64,000 nucleotides of DNA from Tanypteryx hageni (GCA_028673005.1 CM054118.1:89752858-89816857); one strand, 5' to 3'; positions 35,516-47,639 are shown, counted from the first letter of the stretch. Numbers and translations: made by a program. The notes: a model not told the origin generated them from the letters alone.

Positions 35516-35612
35516 GTGACTATATTGAAGGCATGTGATATCAGTTTTCATTGAAATAAAACTTGTCTTGATATACCACACATGTTGCCACTACTTTTCA
35601 TTCAATATTGTC

Positions 35613-35719
35613 TCTGTAACCTCATTTCTTTACTGAAGATGATATATCACATCGAACCATGGGTGTTATTGAAATATTAACACTGTGGAAAATACAAAGT
35701 TTTCATTTTATTTGTTCAT
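35613..35719 (+). repeat. Penelope-like element tail, third copy
   Basis: AACCTCATTTCTTTACTGAA, then GATGATATATCACATCGAAC and ACAAAGTTTTCATTTTATTT. Direct-repeat partner of 32158-32265 and inverse of 30516-30612. No coding part adjacent. Confidence 0.72.
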
Positions 35720-35724
35720 CTTGA

Positions 35725-37090
35725 AGTGACATGTTATGCTTCAAATTATTTTTAATAACAAAGGAACAAATCTTATTTATTGCAATGTCTGCCACAACTA
35801 GAGATAAAAGGAAAATATCGATATTTGTACTGTATGAAATATCAGAAACTAGGATTGATATTTATCAACACTGGTTGTTGAAACATCCTTACTTTGAAAT
35901 ATTGAATGCTACAAAGAACACTAATTTAAAACAAAATGGCTACTTATTGTAATGCAAACTTCATTGCAAGACAACTTCACATTTTTGCTGTTAGCAATGC
36001 AGTCTCTGACATAGGGAAGCATTATTAATTTGAATCTATATATAAAAATGACTTTGTCGACGTCATCAGTGGGTGGGAAAGCAGAATTGTAATGCTATTT
36101 ATAACAAACTTTCTGAGTAGCTAGAAGATTGACATTTGGTGGGAATGTTCAATTCTTAAAGTAAAATCCATTAACAAAAAAAAATATTTTCCAAAATCGA
36201 CCTGGTTCAATTCCTGAGAATGATTTCCATTCCCCATAAGATAACGTGGAGAAATCGATATTTCGTCCTGCAAGCTTATTTTCTTTTGCTTATTAAAATT
36301 CACATATTTGACCTTCGATCTCCGGACTAAGACTGCATTATAGATAAATTGCAATAGTTTCTTATTCTTATAATCTTATATCTCTCTACAAAGCCATTCT
36401 TGTTTCCAGCATGAACTAATGCAAAACGAGGTCTGCTGCCCCTCAGCTCCTAAGTCCTCTGCTTAGACACTTCAAAAACACCTGTCAAGAACTCTGAATT
36501 CTCGTTTCTTTCCAAGCTTTGCTTGCTGAAATTCCGACATTCACCCATGATTCATCAGTGTAGACAAGTCCACAAACAGAAGATTGGAAAAGAGAAATTT
36601 AAGTCTCTTTGGCATGCAAAAAAGTTTCGACAAGGCAGCAGAAGTTTCTTGCACTCAAATGTAAAATTCCATATCTCAAAAACCAATGAAGATATTGAGT
36701 TCATTCCACTTTCAAAAATAAGTTTAATCTTTTCTCACCATTTCATCCACATATATAACCCACCTATTCCTAATAGTATGTAAGTTAGCAAGAGAGTGAA
36801 AATTTCATGCACTGATGCAGAATGTAAGAGCCTCATTTAGTTTTATTTCATTTTGAACAACAATTTATTGCATTACATGTTCCTTTTAATGGTACTGTGG
36901 CTTATGGAACACTTTCGAAAGCTACAGAAAAATGTTCGTGTGATTTCAGCAAATAGACTGCGAGATTTTGCCATTCAAATATGAATGAGGCAGAAAAAAC
37001 TAGGAAGTTTTCATGAAAATGCGTGAACTATTGTTTAACCATGCAAAAATGTCAATTTTTTGGTCAAAAAGTATGTAGTTTATTTTCTTA
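35725..37090. other. Intronic stretch with one dispersed repeat
   Basis: 36110-36345 is a minus-orientation member of the dispersed repeat family described at 47640. The rest is AT-rich with no gene recognised, although 36400-37090 may include the decayed C-terminal end of the mariner copy. Confidence 0.45.
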
Positions 37091-37099
37091 CTCATTTTG

Positions 37100-37745
37100 T
37101 TAATTTCCCATCCTTCGTTAGGTGTTTAAGTGAGTAAATATGCCAAAAACGATGAAAATCTGGATTTTGCATTAATTGGCAACCCCGAGAATTAGCAGTA
37201 TAGGGAAATAACATGGGATAGTGATTCTCCCATAAGAACATGTAGTGCACGGACGACGTGAAACACACAATAGCAGGATACAATGCATGTCCCAAAAGAT
37301 GGAAAGGATAACCTTGCCAGCATACACCTGTGTTTTGATTTTCTTCTTACAGGGCAAGTCTTTATGATGCCATTTCATGGATTACCTTTTTGTTTCTGAA
37401 TCATGGTAGTCAATACGGAATCATCCCCAGTAAAAATTCAAGGAAGAAAATTCTCCCCATTCTTCCTATTGTTGAAGAAGATGCACCTTACCCTCTTTGC
37501 ACACATTTTAGCATAGCCTTGACCAGCAATTATAGTCTCAATACGATGGTGCCCAATGTCAATAATGCAACTCAGTTCATTTTGTATGATCTGTCGGTTC
37601 CTGTGGATCAATTCATCAACCTTCTGCCTGTTATCACCAGTCACAGCTGATGTCGGTCAGTTGCTTTGCAGTTTATCTTAAAAAGAAGTTTAGCAGCTTT
37701 TAAAATATCTCACCCACTGCTTCACCGTCTCCACACTGTGTCCTC
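37100..37745 (-). pseudogene. Mariner transposase, central part
   Basis: Minus strand, several frames: TVKQWVRYFKSC, MTGDNRQKVDELIHRNRQII and QNELSCIIDIGHHRIETIIA (HTH part), FTGDDSVLTT (first Asp, normally GDETW), then KWHHKDLPCKKKIKTQVYAG and KVILSIFWDMHCILL (second Asp in FWD). This is a SETMAR-type mariner transposase. The copy is interrupted at 37746 by the piggyBac element; its N-terminal piece is at 40959-41095. Confidence 0.85.
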
Positions 37746-40700
37746 TTAACCCTCCAAGGACGAGCGTGACCATATGGTAACGGCATGAGCGCCTCCATTT
37801 TTCACACCCGCTTGGGCTCCCTTTCAATAGCCAACGGTAAAAATCCACCACTTTCCCTTCCTAAGGATCTAAACTGCAGTTCTGTTTCAGCTAACTTGTA
37901 GTGTACATCGTTTTGTGAAGTGAAATCAACGAGCCAAAATCTTCAATTTCCATTTTTGCATCAGAATGGAATCGGGTTCACAGTAAGTAATTTTTTCATT
38001 TACTTTTCACCAAATATTTTATTTTGTGCAATGAATTATGTTCCTTTAGGGTGTTATCTAACATTTAAATGGGTAAAAAATATTGTTCATGTGAATTGAA
38101 AATCTTCCTGTGACCATATGGTCACACTAGTCTTTACCCATGCTATTTTTTCCGATTTCACATGAAAATGAATCATTAGTATCCAGTGACATATAATGTA
38201 TAGTATGTTTCTCGTCTTATGAAGCTTGACCTTCACATAGCAAGTAGCCAATGAGAACCTTTTCCCTCTCCCCTTCTTCCCTTTTCCCTCTCCCCCGTCA
38301 CCCGCGGCTTTCGAAATGCATGGAAAAACCTAACAGCATTGCCAGATATCCGCTCTTGAAATGATCTGCTTGCGAATGAAAGGCGACGCGTCGCACAAAA
38401 ACTTACGGTCATTGTTGATTACTACCGGCCATTTTCCATTGCGTTAAAATAACAAGGTGCAAAGTGAAAGCGATAAAGAGATCGCAACGGAAGCGTGAAC
38501 GCAGTAGAGCTGGCAACATAGTCGACTAAGAGCGATGTGAACAGCACGATGGCGAGAGAGAGACTGAGCTTCTCCCCTCTCCGTCGCCCGTTACTCGAGC
38601 GTTGATTGGATGCAGAAATAGTCACTCACAGAGGATTTCAAGGTCAAGCTTCATAAGACGAGAAACATACTATAATATATCTTGATTATTTCCAAATTTA
38701 CTTCATAAATCCTATGCAATTTAGTTACAGAGATTTAAAAATTACATTTTTTCATATGAAATACTTAATAAGGAATATTTTGCAATTATAAACTTCATAT
38801 TTTAGGGAAAATGTATGTTTGAAGGACGGTTTGACCGTCAAGGAAATTCTGGATATAATACAGGCTGAAAGATCAAGTGATTCGGAGAATGAAGCAGAAC
38901 TCACAGATATTTTTATATCTCCTCCTGACCCGAGTGAGCTGACTGACGAGGATAGTGCTGATGAAGATGAGGGAGGATTGGTGGACAATCTGGTGGCCAT
39001 CAGCTTGAAGCAGGTGCTGAAGTAAAACTCAGTAACCAAAAACGTATTGGAGTAAATTATGAGCTGTCTTCCTACCAAGTCAGCCAGAAGAATAAGTGGA
39101 TCGAGGGTGATTTGGAGCATTTACCCACTATGAAATTCGAAGATGCAAATTACGAACAATACAAATTACTTTCACCACTAAAACTTTTCAAGCAGTTTTG
39201 GGATCAAGATGTTATTGGATATTTGGTAGTGGAGACAGTTCAATGTGCCAGTCTTAAAAATTTTCCCAATCCAACAGTGACTGAAGAAGAAATAAAAGTT
39301 TTTATCAGTTTTCTCATTTTGAGCAGATACAACGTCTTGCCCAGAGAGAAATTTTATTGGGAAACTAAAGATGATGTACGCAACATTTTAGTGAGTAATG
39401 CAATGAGGAGGGATCATTTTATTCAAATTATGAAGTTTATTCATGTGGCCGATAATACTAAACTTAATACCAATGACAAAATGTGCAAGCTCAGGCCGCT
39501 GATTGAGATGCTGAGGGCCAAATTCATGGAACACTGTGCCGTATGAGCACCTTGACTTTATTGAATGTATGATTAAATATTTTGGGTGTCACGGGTATAA
39601 GCAGTTCATAAGAGGCAAACCAATTCATTTTGGATACAAGGTTTGGAGTCTCAATACGAACTTTGGTTATCTGATAGATTTTGAAATTTACCAAGGAAAA
39701 AAATCCTAATGCAAATCTTGATTATGAGAAGGCATTCGGAAAAGCTGCTGCTCCATTGATGCAAATGTTGGATGTGCTACCTGTCGAAAAAGGAGACTAC
39801 CCCTACCAGATATTCTTTAATAATTTATTTACAGGTGAAATATATAAATATTATTTTCCATTGTAGTCCGTTTTATCATAAAACCTTTTATACAGCTATT
39901 GTTACTATTATTTTTTAGGTATGAATTTAATGCATCATTTGAAATTGCGGGGGTACTACAGTACTGGTACAATGAGAGAGAACAGAATTCCCAAAGATTG
40001 TCCCCTACCTACGAAAACTGATATAAGAATAACCAAAAGAGGTACATTTAAATTCGTTTTAGAAAGAAACCTCGGCATATCAATATGTAAGTGATGGACA
40101 ATTCTGTTGTGGCCGTTACCTCAATGTCATATGTAGTGGCACCTACTACAAATGTAATAAGGTACAGCCAGAAGGAGAGAAAGAATGTGATGCTTCCTCA
40201 ACCACATTCCATATACCAGTATAATAAACATATGGGTGGCACTGACAGGATGGATGAAGACGTCAACCAATACAGAAACAGCATCGTGGGAAAAAATGGT
40301 GGTGGCCTATCTTCACATTGCATCACTACATAATGCATGGGTACTCTACAAAAAATCAGTTAAAAATATAACAAAATTAGAGTTCAGGAGGGAGATAGTA
40401 CAAATTTATTTGACGTGGTTCAAGGCATCCATGAAGTCGCCTGGAGGGTCTGCAATAGCAGGCGCAATTTCGACCCGCATAAACAAAGACCCGCAATTCG
40501 ATCAAATGGACCATTTTGTTATGGAAACTAATGAAAAGAAGAGAAGATGTGCAGCAGTGGTAAGAACAATGTGTGAGAAGTGTATGGTTGGACTGTGTAT
40601 ATCATATTTTGTGCATTTTCACCAAAAATAACGCGGTTTTTTACTCAGTGATAAAATGCTGTTAAACTTCAAATTAAACTTCCACAGCATTTTATCAATG

Positions 40701-40958
40701 AATTAATAAAAACGTTAAAAATTATTTCTTGAATAAAATTATAAACACCAGAACTATGTTTCATTACCTAAAAATTTTTTAATAAAACAATAGTAGTTGT
40801 AAGGACAAGCGTAACAATATGGTCACAACGTGTTTTGCGGAATCCAATTGTAATATATTTAAAAAAATATTTTTCCCATTATAAAGGAGGTACATGACTA
40901 AGAAAACGCCTGAAAATTTTTATAATTAGAAAAAAAATTGTCGTCCTTAGAGGGTTAA
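37746..40958 (+). mobile_element. piggyBac-like transposon, 3.2 kb, with TTAA duplication
   Basis: TTAA at 37746-37749 and 40955-40958 bracket ends CCCTCCAAGGACGA and TCGTCCTTAGAGGG. Subterminal TGACCATATGG(T/A)-A/C palindromic repeats occur at about 37767, 38102 and (half) 40815. The interior encodes a frameshifted piggyBac transposase. 38160-38800 is non-coding (intron and leader). Confidence 0.95.
37966..40631 (+). pseudogene. piggyBac-like transposase, intron-containing and frameshifted
   Basis: A first tiny exon (ATG at 37966, MESGS) meets a gtaagt donor at 37983. The acceptor atattttag at 38805 continues in phase into the acidic N-terminus (LTVKEILDIIQAERSSDSEN...). After a frameshift near 39025 come FEDANYEQYKLLSPLKLFKQ, KFIHVADNTKLN and [19 protein letters not shown], then DYEKAFGKAAAPLMQMLDVL, IFFNNLFTG, QYNKHMGGTDRMDEDVNQYR and a terminal Cys-rich CAAVVRTMCEKCMVGLC. 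The first catalytic Asp site reads LDFIEC and the second is Asn (FFNNLF). Only the Asp of GGTD is kept. Frameshifts and stops also disable it. Confidence 0.93.
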
Positions 40959-41095
40959 TATACATTCCTCAGACAAATGTGAATCTGCTTGGGCTCAACT
41001 CCTTCCACTCTGAGAAACTCAATAAAAGCTCTCTACTTGTGATGTGCATTTGTTACAGCATCCATTTTGAACTTCTTTACCCAAGTCCTCTATAG
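40959..41095 (-). pseudogene. Mariner transposase, N-terminal piece
   Basis: Minus strand: MDAVTNAHHK, stop, RAFIEFLRVEGVEPKQIHIC and LRNVY. This is the first mariner HTH (R-A-x-I-x-F-L-x-x-E-G-x-x-P-K-Q-I-H). It ends exactly at the TTAA. The following residues resume at 37745 on the other side of the piggyBac copy. Confidence 0.85.
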
Positions 41096-41099
41096 GGGC

Positions 41100-42285
41100 A
41101 GAATGTTGTAACTTTGGCATCCGCAGAAGGAATAATATAATTTACTTTATCAGGCATGACTTATAAAAGTGTTCAATTTTATTCATAATGAAACACAAGT
41201 AGTACTTTTCCACAATATATGAATAATCACAATTTCACAATATGTTTTTGGTTCTGTTTAAACTGTATGTAATGGTATGTAACAATGTATTCCTCTTCAT
41301 AGATAAAAGAATTAAGTCTTATGTGCAACGAAAATTTGCATGTGAATAACAAAAATCCATCCATGGTATATAAGTAAGCACAAGGTTGTTCTATCAAAGA
41401 ACCACCACAGTGGCCTCTCAAAAGAGCTGCCAAAATACGACTATGTTGTTGCAAAGATATATCATTTAAATGTTTTAAGTTGATGTTAGGTTGCGTAGTA
41501 TATTCCTTAAGCTGGAACATTCTAGGTAAACTCCCTCCGACTTACATTCCACTTCTAAAAAGAAACAGCGGCAAGCACCAATTCTTCTCAGTTTACACAC
41601 CGCCATAACCAGCAGCTCTCAAACAAAAGTTTACTGTGGATCGGTGAATAAACCAAAAGTTTACCACAGGCCGGTGTATTATCTTAATATTCCATTATTT
41701 AACCACCAACTATTTTACAGTTTTACACTTTGACATATGAACACACAAGTCTCTCATTATTCAGTGCTGTCCATTATGGAACTTTTATGAGAAAAATGGA
41801 ATATAGTGCACCAGCCAATACTGGACTGTGAACCGGCAGTGGTCCACTAAGTTGATGTAGGGTTGTTTAGATTTCTCGCCCGATAAACCCCCTCAGGCAC
41901 TCATCCCAGTTTGAGTAACACATCTATGATGTCATATGCTTGCATACTATGGAGAGGTTGCTTTAATTACTGGTTATACCACCTTGGATTGTTTCATTGA
42001 GTGTTTCAAGTTATTGTGGATACATAATCTACAAATAATAGTATTTTCATTCTAAATCACATACGAATCTTATCTATTATTGCACATCTTTCATTGAATT
42101 ATTAATGTGCTAATTTTCCAATTAAAGTATGTTACATATACAATAACAGTATCCTACATTATGCCTTGTACCACATTAAATAGAAGATTTACAAACAATA
42201 CAAACAAATAACTAATGAATACATTTATGAATTAATTATTTTTTTAGACCCAAAATGGACATGAATCATAAAAAAGACAGCTGTT
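41100..42285. other. Intronic stretch without recognised features
   Basis: A small direct repeat AAAAGTTTAC(T/C)(G/A) at 41624-41675; otherwise AT-rich unassigned sequence. A 97-codon minus frame at 41227-41520 matches nothing I recognise. Confidence 0.45.
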
Positions 42286-42289
42286 AACA

Positions 42290-42935
42290 ATAAAAATGGA
42301 GTTAGCTATTTTTCAAGCTATTGATGAGAAGAAGAGAAAAATGGATGTGGCAGAAACCTTTGGCATGCCACCTTTGAGCCTAACCAGTATTTAAAAAAAG
42401 CTAAAGAAACTAAAGTTGTAGCACATCGAGGTTTCATTAGAAAAAGATCTTGCACAGTGTAAAATGAAAATCTGGGCCTATTCTGCAACATAAAAATGGG
42501 AGTACTTTTCAAGGTTCTAACAGATGGCTAGAGAAGTTCAAGTGCGTTAGAATCTAAGAACTTTAAAAATGCGTGTGGAAGGTTCTTTAAGTACAGTTGG
42601 GGAAGAAGAGTGAAAAAAGACTTTGCATGCAATTTTAATGGGTTATGGTCCTAAACACATTTTTAATGCAGATGAGGTAGTATTTTTGTATAACTTCTCC
42701 CAGAGAGAACTATTGAAGTAAAAGGAGAGCCCTGCCATGGAAGAAAAAAAGCAAGGAGAGATTTACAGCCATTTTCTTTACCAACACAGATGGTAATGAA
42801 AAATTAGTCTCGTGATTGAGAAATATAAAAAACCCAAATGTTTTGAGAACAAAACACTTTCCCAGTTTATACAGAAATTCAAGAAATACATGGATAACTG
42901 CAGTTTTATTTAATGAGTAACTAAGCATGCTTCAT
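42290..42935 (+). pseudogene. Pogo-like transposase remnant
   Basis: Plus strand, decayed: LAIFQAIDEKKRKMDVAETF GMPPLSLTSI (CENP-B HTH), then WLEKFKCV (second HTH), then IFNADEVVFLYNFSQRELL (first catalytic Asp in N-A-D-E). Across a frameshift come GGKK-like, FFTNTDGNEK and IEKYKKPKCFENKTL. Several stops; the second and third Asp regions are gone. Confidence 0.78.
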
Positions 42936-43130
42936 TCAAAAGATAAGAATGAAAAAATAGAAAAATAATTCATTTTCAGGATCAGTGCTCTACACATAAA
43001 TGTGCGGGAATTATGCAGTGTGTTCTTGGTTTAATGTTGCTTGAATTAACATTGATTCAGTAATTTTCATGATAGATTATTTGCTTCATTGATTGGAAAT
43101 GCTTTTACAAATCACAACATTATCTTCCCA

Positions 43131-43560
43131 CAGAACGGGGTAGGCAACTTACAGCCTGTGGATCATATGTGGCCCCTGAGAACATTTTGTGTGGCATACA
43201 AAGCTATGATCTGTAAAATTTAACACATAAAATCATATTTTTTGTTAAAAATACAATGTGTACTCAATTAAACATTGCTTTGATTAATGTTGATCTGCAT
43301 TAACGTCCTTCAAAAATGAGTACCCATATTCAACTTAATGTCATAGATGATTCAAGTTTACATCCTCCTGACTCGGTGCTGAAATAACGCACGAAAAAGC
43401 ACTGACTGTTACTGACACTCATGTGCATCTGTTGCGCTTCACTTCTCAAGTTTCTGTGGATTGCATTATTTGAGTGGGAGAAGTGTTTTGGATTGGAGTA
43501 TTTTGTAGCAATGGGTGCAAAGAGAAGTGGTAGTTATGGCCTCCAAGCCCCCTCAGGTGT
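43131..43560 (+). repeat. hAT-type terminus
   Basis: CAGAACGGGGTAGGCAACTT followed by ACAGCCTGTGGATCATATGT and GGCCCCTGAGAAC. This is the usual '...GGCAACCTGCGGCCCGCGG...' left end of Charlie-like hAT elements. The right end is not certain. 43561-44105 is unassigned, with a GA microsatellite near 43998. Confidence 0.5.
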
Positions 43561-44107
43561 CATTAAAATCTGCTGAGAACCCTATTTATAAACTTTAAAT
43601 TATTCTGCACTATTGGGATAACTTCAGTATAACATCTCCTGATTTTACTGCTGTTTGTATCCAGTGTTGCCAATCTAGTGAATTTTTACTTAGATCTAGC
43701 GACTTTAGGTTCGATCCAGCACCTAAAAAAATACTAATAGCGACCACTTACAAAACTAGCAAATTGATTTAACAATCTAGCTATTGGCTAAAATTACAGC
43801 AAATGTGTTCATACTTAACACAAAAATAAAACTGAATAATGAAAATGTATATAGGTAAGCAGAATATTATTTCCATTTGTCTCTTACTCTTTAATTTATT
43901 GTTTTCTTTTTTGTAATTTGATCAATTAACTACAACACCAGAACAGTGGATATAATTTACGAGAACAGTGGTATTGTTAGCCATAAGGGTAAAGTAAGAG
44001 AGAGAGAGAGTGCTTGTTTAAAATAAAGTGAGGATTAATGAATCAGGGAAGAAAGTTTTTGTAAGGAAGAATGAGTTACTTACTTATAGACACCATGTCG
44101 AGAAATA

Positions 44108-45227
44108 CGAGGGTGAATCAAAAAGTTCCCGGAATTAGCATATAAAAACAAAAGAAACTCAAAAAGAACCATTTATTTTGGAGTTATTTTTCAACATATT
44201 CTCCATTTAACTCTAATCACTTTTCCATTCGATGTCGCCATCGTTCTAACCCATTTCTGTAGAAATTTTGATCGTTTGAATGAAACCAGTTCAAAACTGC
44301 TTGTTTGGTGTCAGATATTGATTCCCAGCAAACTCCCTTGATGTGCTCCTTTAATTTGGGAAACAGAAAAAAGTCTGAAGGAGCCAAGTCTGGACTGTAA
44401 GGTGGGTGAGACAATGTTTCCCAGCACAGTTCTTGAAGCTCTAGATACCATAGATAAATCTGCTGGAGCACTGTCATGGTGAAACAGAATTCACCAAGGC
44501 AGTTTCCCAGGTCTTTTTCTTATAAGCGCAGTGTTCAGTTTTTTAAAACTTGTTCGTAATAACCTCCTGTTACTGTCTGCTGCCCCTCAAAAAAATTGAC
44601 CATGATTATGCCTTCATTATCCCAAAAAACAATTGCCATAACCTTCTTGATTGATCGTTCAGGTTTGAAATTTATTGGTCCACTTGACCCCCTTGGTAAC
44701 CATTGTTTAGATTGAATTTTGCTATCCAGATCAAACTGGTAGATCCATGTTTCATCACCAGTTACTATTCGATGAAAGAAATCTTCTGGGTCTGCATCAA
44801 ATCGGTTGAGGAAATCAACTGCATGGTCAGCTCTCTGAGTCTTGTGTTCAGGGCGCAACGCACTTTGATAGTCATCTTTAATGTCTTTTCGTCCAAGCTT
44901 AAACCATTTAATCCATTCATAAACTGCAGTTTTCTTAGATGAATCATCCCTGTAAACTTTCTGCAGAGCCTGAATAATGGCATTCGATTTCCAGCCAAGT
45001 TTTGTCAAAAACTTTAGGTTTACTTGAATCTCAAACTTTAAGTTATCCATACTCATGAATTAATGGGTCAGAAAAACTACTTTTATATTATAACGAATGA
45101 ATTGTTATGAAATACTGAATTGTTATGGCTAAGATAATGCTAGTTTTAGGCAAAAATGTTTTGTTATTATTTGGAATGCAAAAAAATTGTTACTGAAACT
45201 TTCCGGGAACTTTTTGATTCACCCTCG
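44108..45227 (-). mobile_element. Mariner element, 1.12 kb, with intact ends
   Basis: A 27-bp terminal inverted repeat beginning CGAGGGTGAATCAAAAAGTT, both copies matching, with TA at 44106-44107 and 45228-45229. The size is right for a slightly deleted mariner. The good ends suggest it is one of the younger insertions here. Confidence 0.96.
44217..45056 (-). pseudogene. Mariner transposase with deletion and frameshift
   Basis: Minus strand from 45056: MSMDNLKFEIQVNLKFLTKL, HTH region AVYEWIKWFKLGRKDIKDDY, then an internal deletion after RPEHKTQ joining to RADHAVDFLNRFDADPEDFF. Then the catalytic TGDETWIYQFD and AIVFWDNEG follow, and a stop at 44535. In another frame come HHDSAPAD and HPPYSPDLAPSDFFLFPKLK, ending RHRMEK at 44217. 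All three catalytic Asp motifs (GDETW, FWD/HD, SPDLAPSDF) are visible, but one frame is not intact. Confidence 0.93.
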
Positions 45228-45443
45228 TATTCTATATTTGCTGGAATAACACTGACCTAACATCATATTCAGAAAAGATTTTTTAGTAAAATAACTTCCG
45301 TATTTTCAAAAGTCCATAATTTTATTTTTACTTCACGTTTCGCAAGTTAGATGATGTTAAACGTACATTACGAAACAATCTGTGGCCTAATGTTGCAGCT
45401 TTTCCTATCAGTTGCATAGATCACTATTGTCCATTTTCTAGCG

Positions 45444-45500
45444 CAGTGTTTCCCAAACTGTGTTCTGTGTGATATGAATAGGGGTTCCATGAGAAAATTT
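45444..45500 (+). repeat. hAT-type terminus
   Basis: CAGTGTTTCCCAAACTGTGT, then AGGGGTTCCATGAGAAAATT. A typical hAT end ('CAGTG.TTCCCAAACT.TGTTCC...AGGGGTTCC'). A possible opposite-type end (GTTAGGGAACCACTGCT) is at 63934-63950, too distant to be its partner. Confidence 0.55.
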
Positions 45501-45718
45501 CGATTCTAGCAATATTTTTCCCTCTGAAATATTAAATTATGCATATCAAAAATACTTATTTGAATGGTATTTAGATTATATATTAATTGTATATTGTATA
45601 GTTGTTATATGCAAAAGTTTAGCACTCAGTTTATACCTCCCATGACCTCTGGTGCCATACCCTGTTCAACAACTGAATCCTTAAGTGCAGGATCTCTTCC
45701 TCCAATGACACGACCCCA

Positions 45719-45893
45719 GAGAACTGCTTGACGCAGCAACCTGGGAGAATTTACCACTCTCCGAGAATGACGAACCAGAGGACAACTGCTCCATCGCCTA
45801 CTCTGACAGCGGTCACCCCAATTTAGAACCGGACAATGATGGCAACGGGCTGCCTTTCACATGGCCTACGATGAACCATGTAGCTCTGCCATA
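45719..45893 (+). other. Open, coding-like acidic segment of unknown origin
   Basis: 58 open codons on the plus strand: ELLDAATWENLPLSENDEPE, DNCSIAYSDSGHPNLEPDND, GNGLPFTWPTMNHVALP, then a stop. GC-richer than its surroundings and protein-like in composition, but not recognised. It could be the acidic tail of a transposase. No splice acceptor fits the WDFY3 phase. Confidence 0.35.
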
Positions 45894-46317
45894 ACAGTAG
45901 CAGCAAGGTAACTTGGCCTTTCTTCTGTCTCGGGGTGTCTGTGAGTGCATCTTTGACTGGGTCACTGGAGAGGTTAAATCATCCCTAAGCCCACGTGTGT
46001 TCATCTTGTAATTGGAATAGTCCCTGCCGTGGAGTAATGTCACACAAACTTGTGTGTGTGAAGATGGAAGAATGGTGGTCAATTGTGAGGATTATTTTCC
46101 TGCAAACCCAAGTGCTTTGTGCATGTGAGGTGTGGTTAGTGTGTGACTGTTGGGTCCTGGAGAGAAATAACGTCCTGTAAACCTAAAAGTGTCTAGAATG
46201 TGTTTGCGAGTATTATTCTTTTTCAACATTATCATATTGCATAGTGCTCAACTTTTTTTTAAAAATTGACAAAGTATGAGTACATTGAACATTAAATCAT
46301 GTAAGTGCAATACTAAC

Positions 46318-46450
46318 CTGTAAACGAAGAAAATGTTGTGTGAAAGGTTCCATTCTGACTAGATAGGAACAGACAATCATGGCAGAGGAGTAATGAGTCC
46401 CATAATGATATGGTGGCGTTTCTCCATGAGGGTCATCCCATTCCTTATAG
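46318..46450 (-). CDS. WDFY3: WDFY3 exon c: BEACH domain
   Basis: 133-bp exon, one leading base that completes Arg (CG+C) then 44 codons: [44 protein letters not shown]. The YHYGTHYSS...YLVR(M/L)EPFT motif is a core BEACH signature. Acceptor is tttcag/C (46452-46451), donor CAG/gttagt (46317). It is missing from a simple long-ORF view because it is short. It lies about 11 kb from exon b, across an intron holding a Harbinger-like and two pogo-type elements. Confidence 0.96.
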
Positions 46451-46589
46451 CTGAAATTGAAAACCATCACAATGACGAATAATATTTATGCAAGAAAATT
46501 AACACATTATTATTACTATCCACAATGAATGATACCTGTTCTACATTTCTCATCAAAGAAATCAACTGCCACGTTGTGGAATTTACTCA

Positions 46590-46655
46590 TCACAATCACA
46601 AAAAAACTGTCTTCCACAAACTTCCTTTTTGGGGAAGTTTGTTAATTTTTCAGTG
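46590..46655. repeat. Imperfect inverted repeat
   Basis: AATCACAAAAAAACTGTCTTCCACAAACTTCC-type arm followed by an inverse arm GGAAGTTTGTTAATTTTTCAG TGATT with mismatches; small foldback about 140 bp upstream of exon c's acceptor. Confidence 0.5.
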
Positions 46656-46666
46656 ATTATGATGTA

Positions 46667-46700
46667 CAGTAAAACCCCTATTTAACAATTCTCTGGGGGA
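46667..46700 (+). repeat. Pogo/Tigger left terminus
   Basis: TA followed by CAGTAAAACCCCTATTTAAC. A compatible right end (inverse CAGTGAAATCCTCAATTTAA) is at 51090-51116 next to TA. If they are partners, the element is 4.4 kb and contains later insertions. Confidence 0.55.
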
Positions 46701-46765
46701 ATAACTTTCAGTAAACTAAACTAGGGTAAAGACTAAATAGCAGTTACATACTATCACAGCAAGTA

Positions 46766-46850
46766 CCGTATTTACCGGAGTCCAAGACAAGGTTTTTTTC
46801 CAAATTTCAGCTTTGAAAAAATTGAGGGTCATCTTCCAGCTGCGTAATTT
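46766..46850 (+). repeat. Pogo-type terminus (CCGTATTTACCG)
   Basis: TA then CCGTATTTACCGGAGTCCAA, GACAAGG; related to the ends at 648 and 16408. Partner not found. Confidence 0.45.
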
Positions 46851-47639
46851 TTTAATCATTGTGGTATTAAAAAAATGTACTTTTTTCAGTATATTTTTAT
46901 TTTTGATGTATCTTTAGAAGTAGAAAAAAATTACAACTTTTGTTATTGGAGCATTATTAACGTTACAATATAAGATAGTTGTAATGCATGTTGCATATAT
47001 CTAAAATTGAATGTGTCTCATCTTGCATAAATTCACAAAGAGAACTGTGATTCATCCTGGTGCTATTGAAATATAAAGAAAAATTTTGTTGTGGAAAAGT
47101 GTCTCCCCCCTGCCGTACACCAGTCATGGTGTCTCGCCTTCCAATTTCTCTTGCGATGAATTTGTAAAATGATGAATTGCTGCATGATGAGTTTGTCTAG
47201 CGATTTATGGATGCTCAACAAATTTTCATGCGACAAATTGATCCGCAATGAACTGACCACCTTTTATATGCTCTAAAAAGTAAACAATAAATATAAAAAT
47301 CACATAATTTAGTGCTGCAGAGAGTAAAAATAGTTTTGGGAAAATGGAAATTGTATGTCCAAGATTTATATTATGCTATATAATTCTTAAATGCCCAAAA
47401 CAATTTTTAATTTATGGAACATTTAATTTTTTTTCTATCTCTCCGTCTCTTTCCTTTCTTTCTTCCTCTCTCTCCTTCTCTCTCTCATATTAAGGCATTC
47501 AAAACATGCATCCCTTACACATATAGTATAAAAATTGAGACAAAAATATAATCTAAAGATTTAACAATGACATGGTCAGCAAGGCAACATAACATTGAAA
47601 AACTTACATTTATCCAATAAATATGATTTAAACATACGG

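Noticed and set aside
36523..36783. 86-codon plus-strand frame as a further inverted WDFY3 exon
   Set aside because: No similarity to the next expected WDFY3 segment (start of the PH domain) and no matching splice phases.
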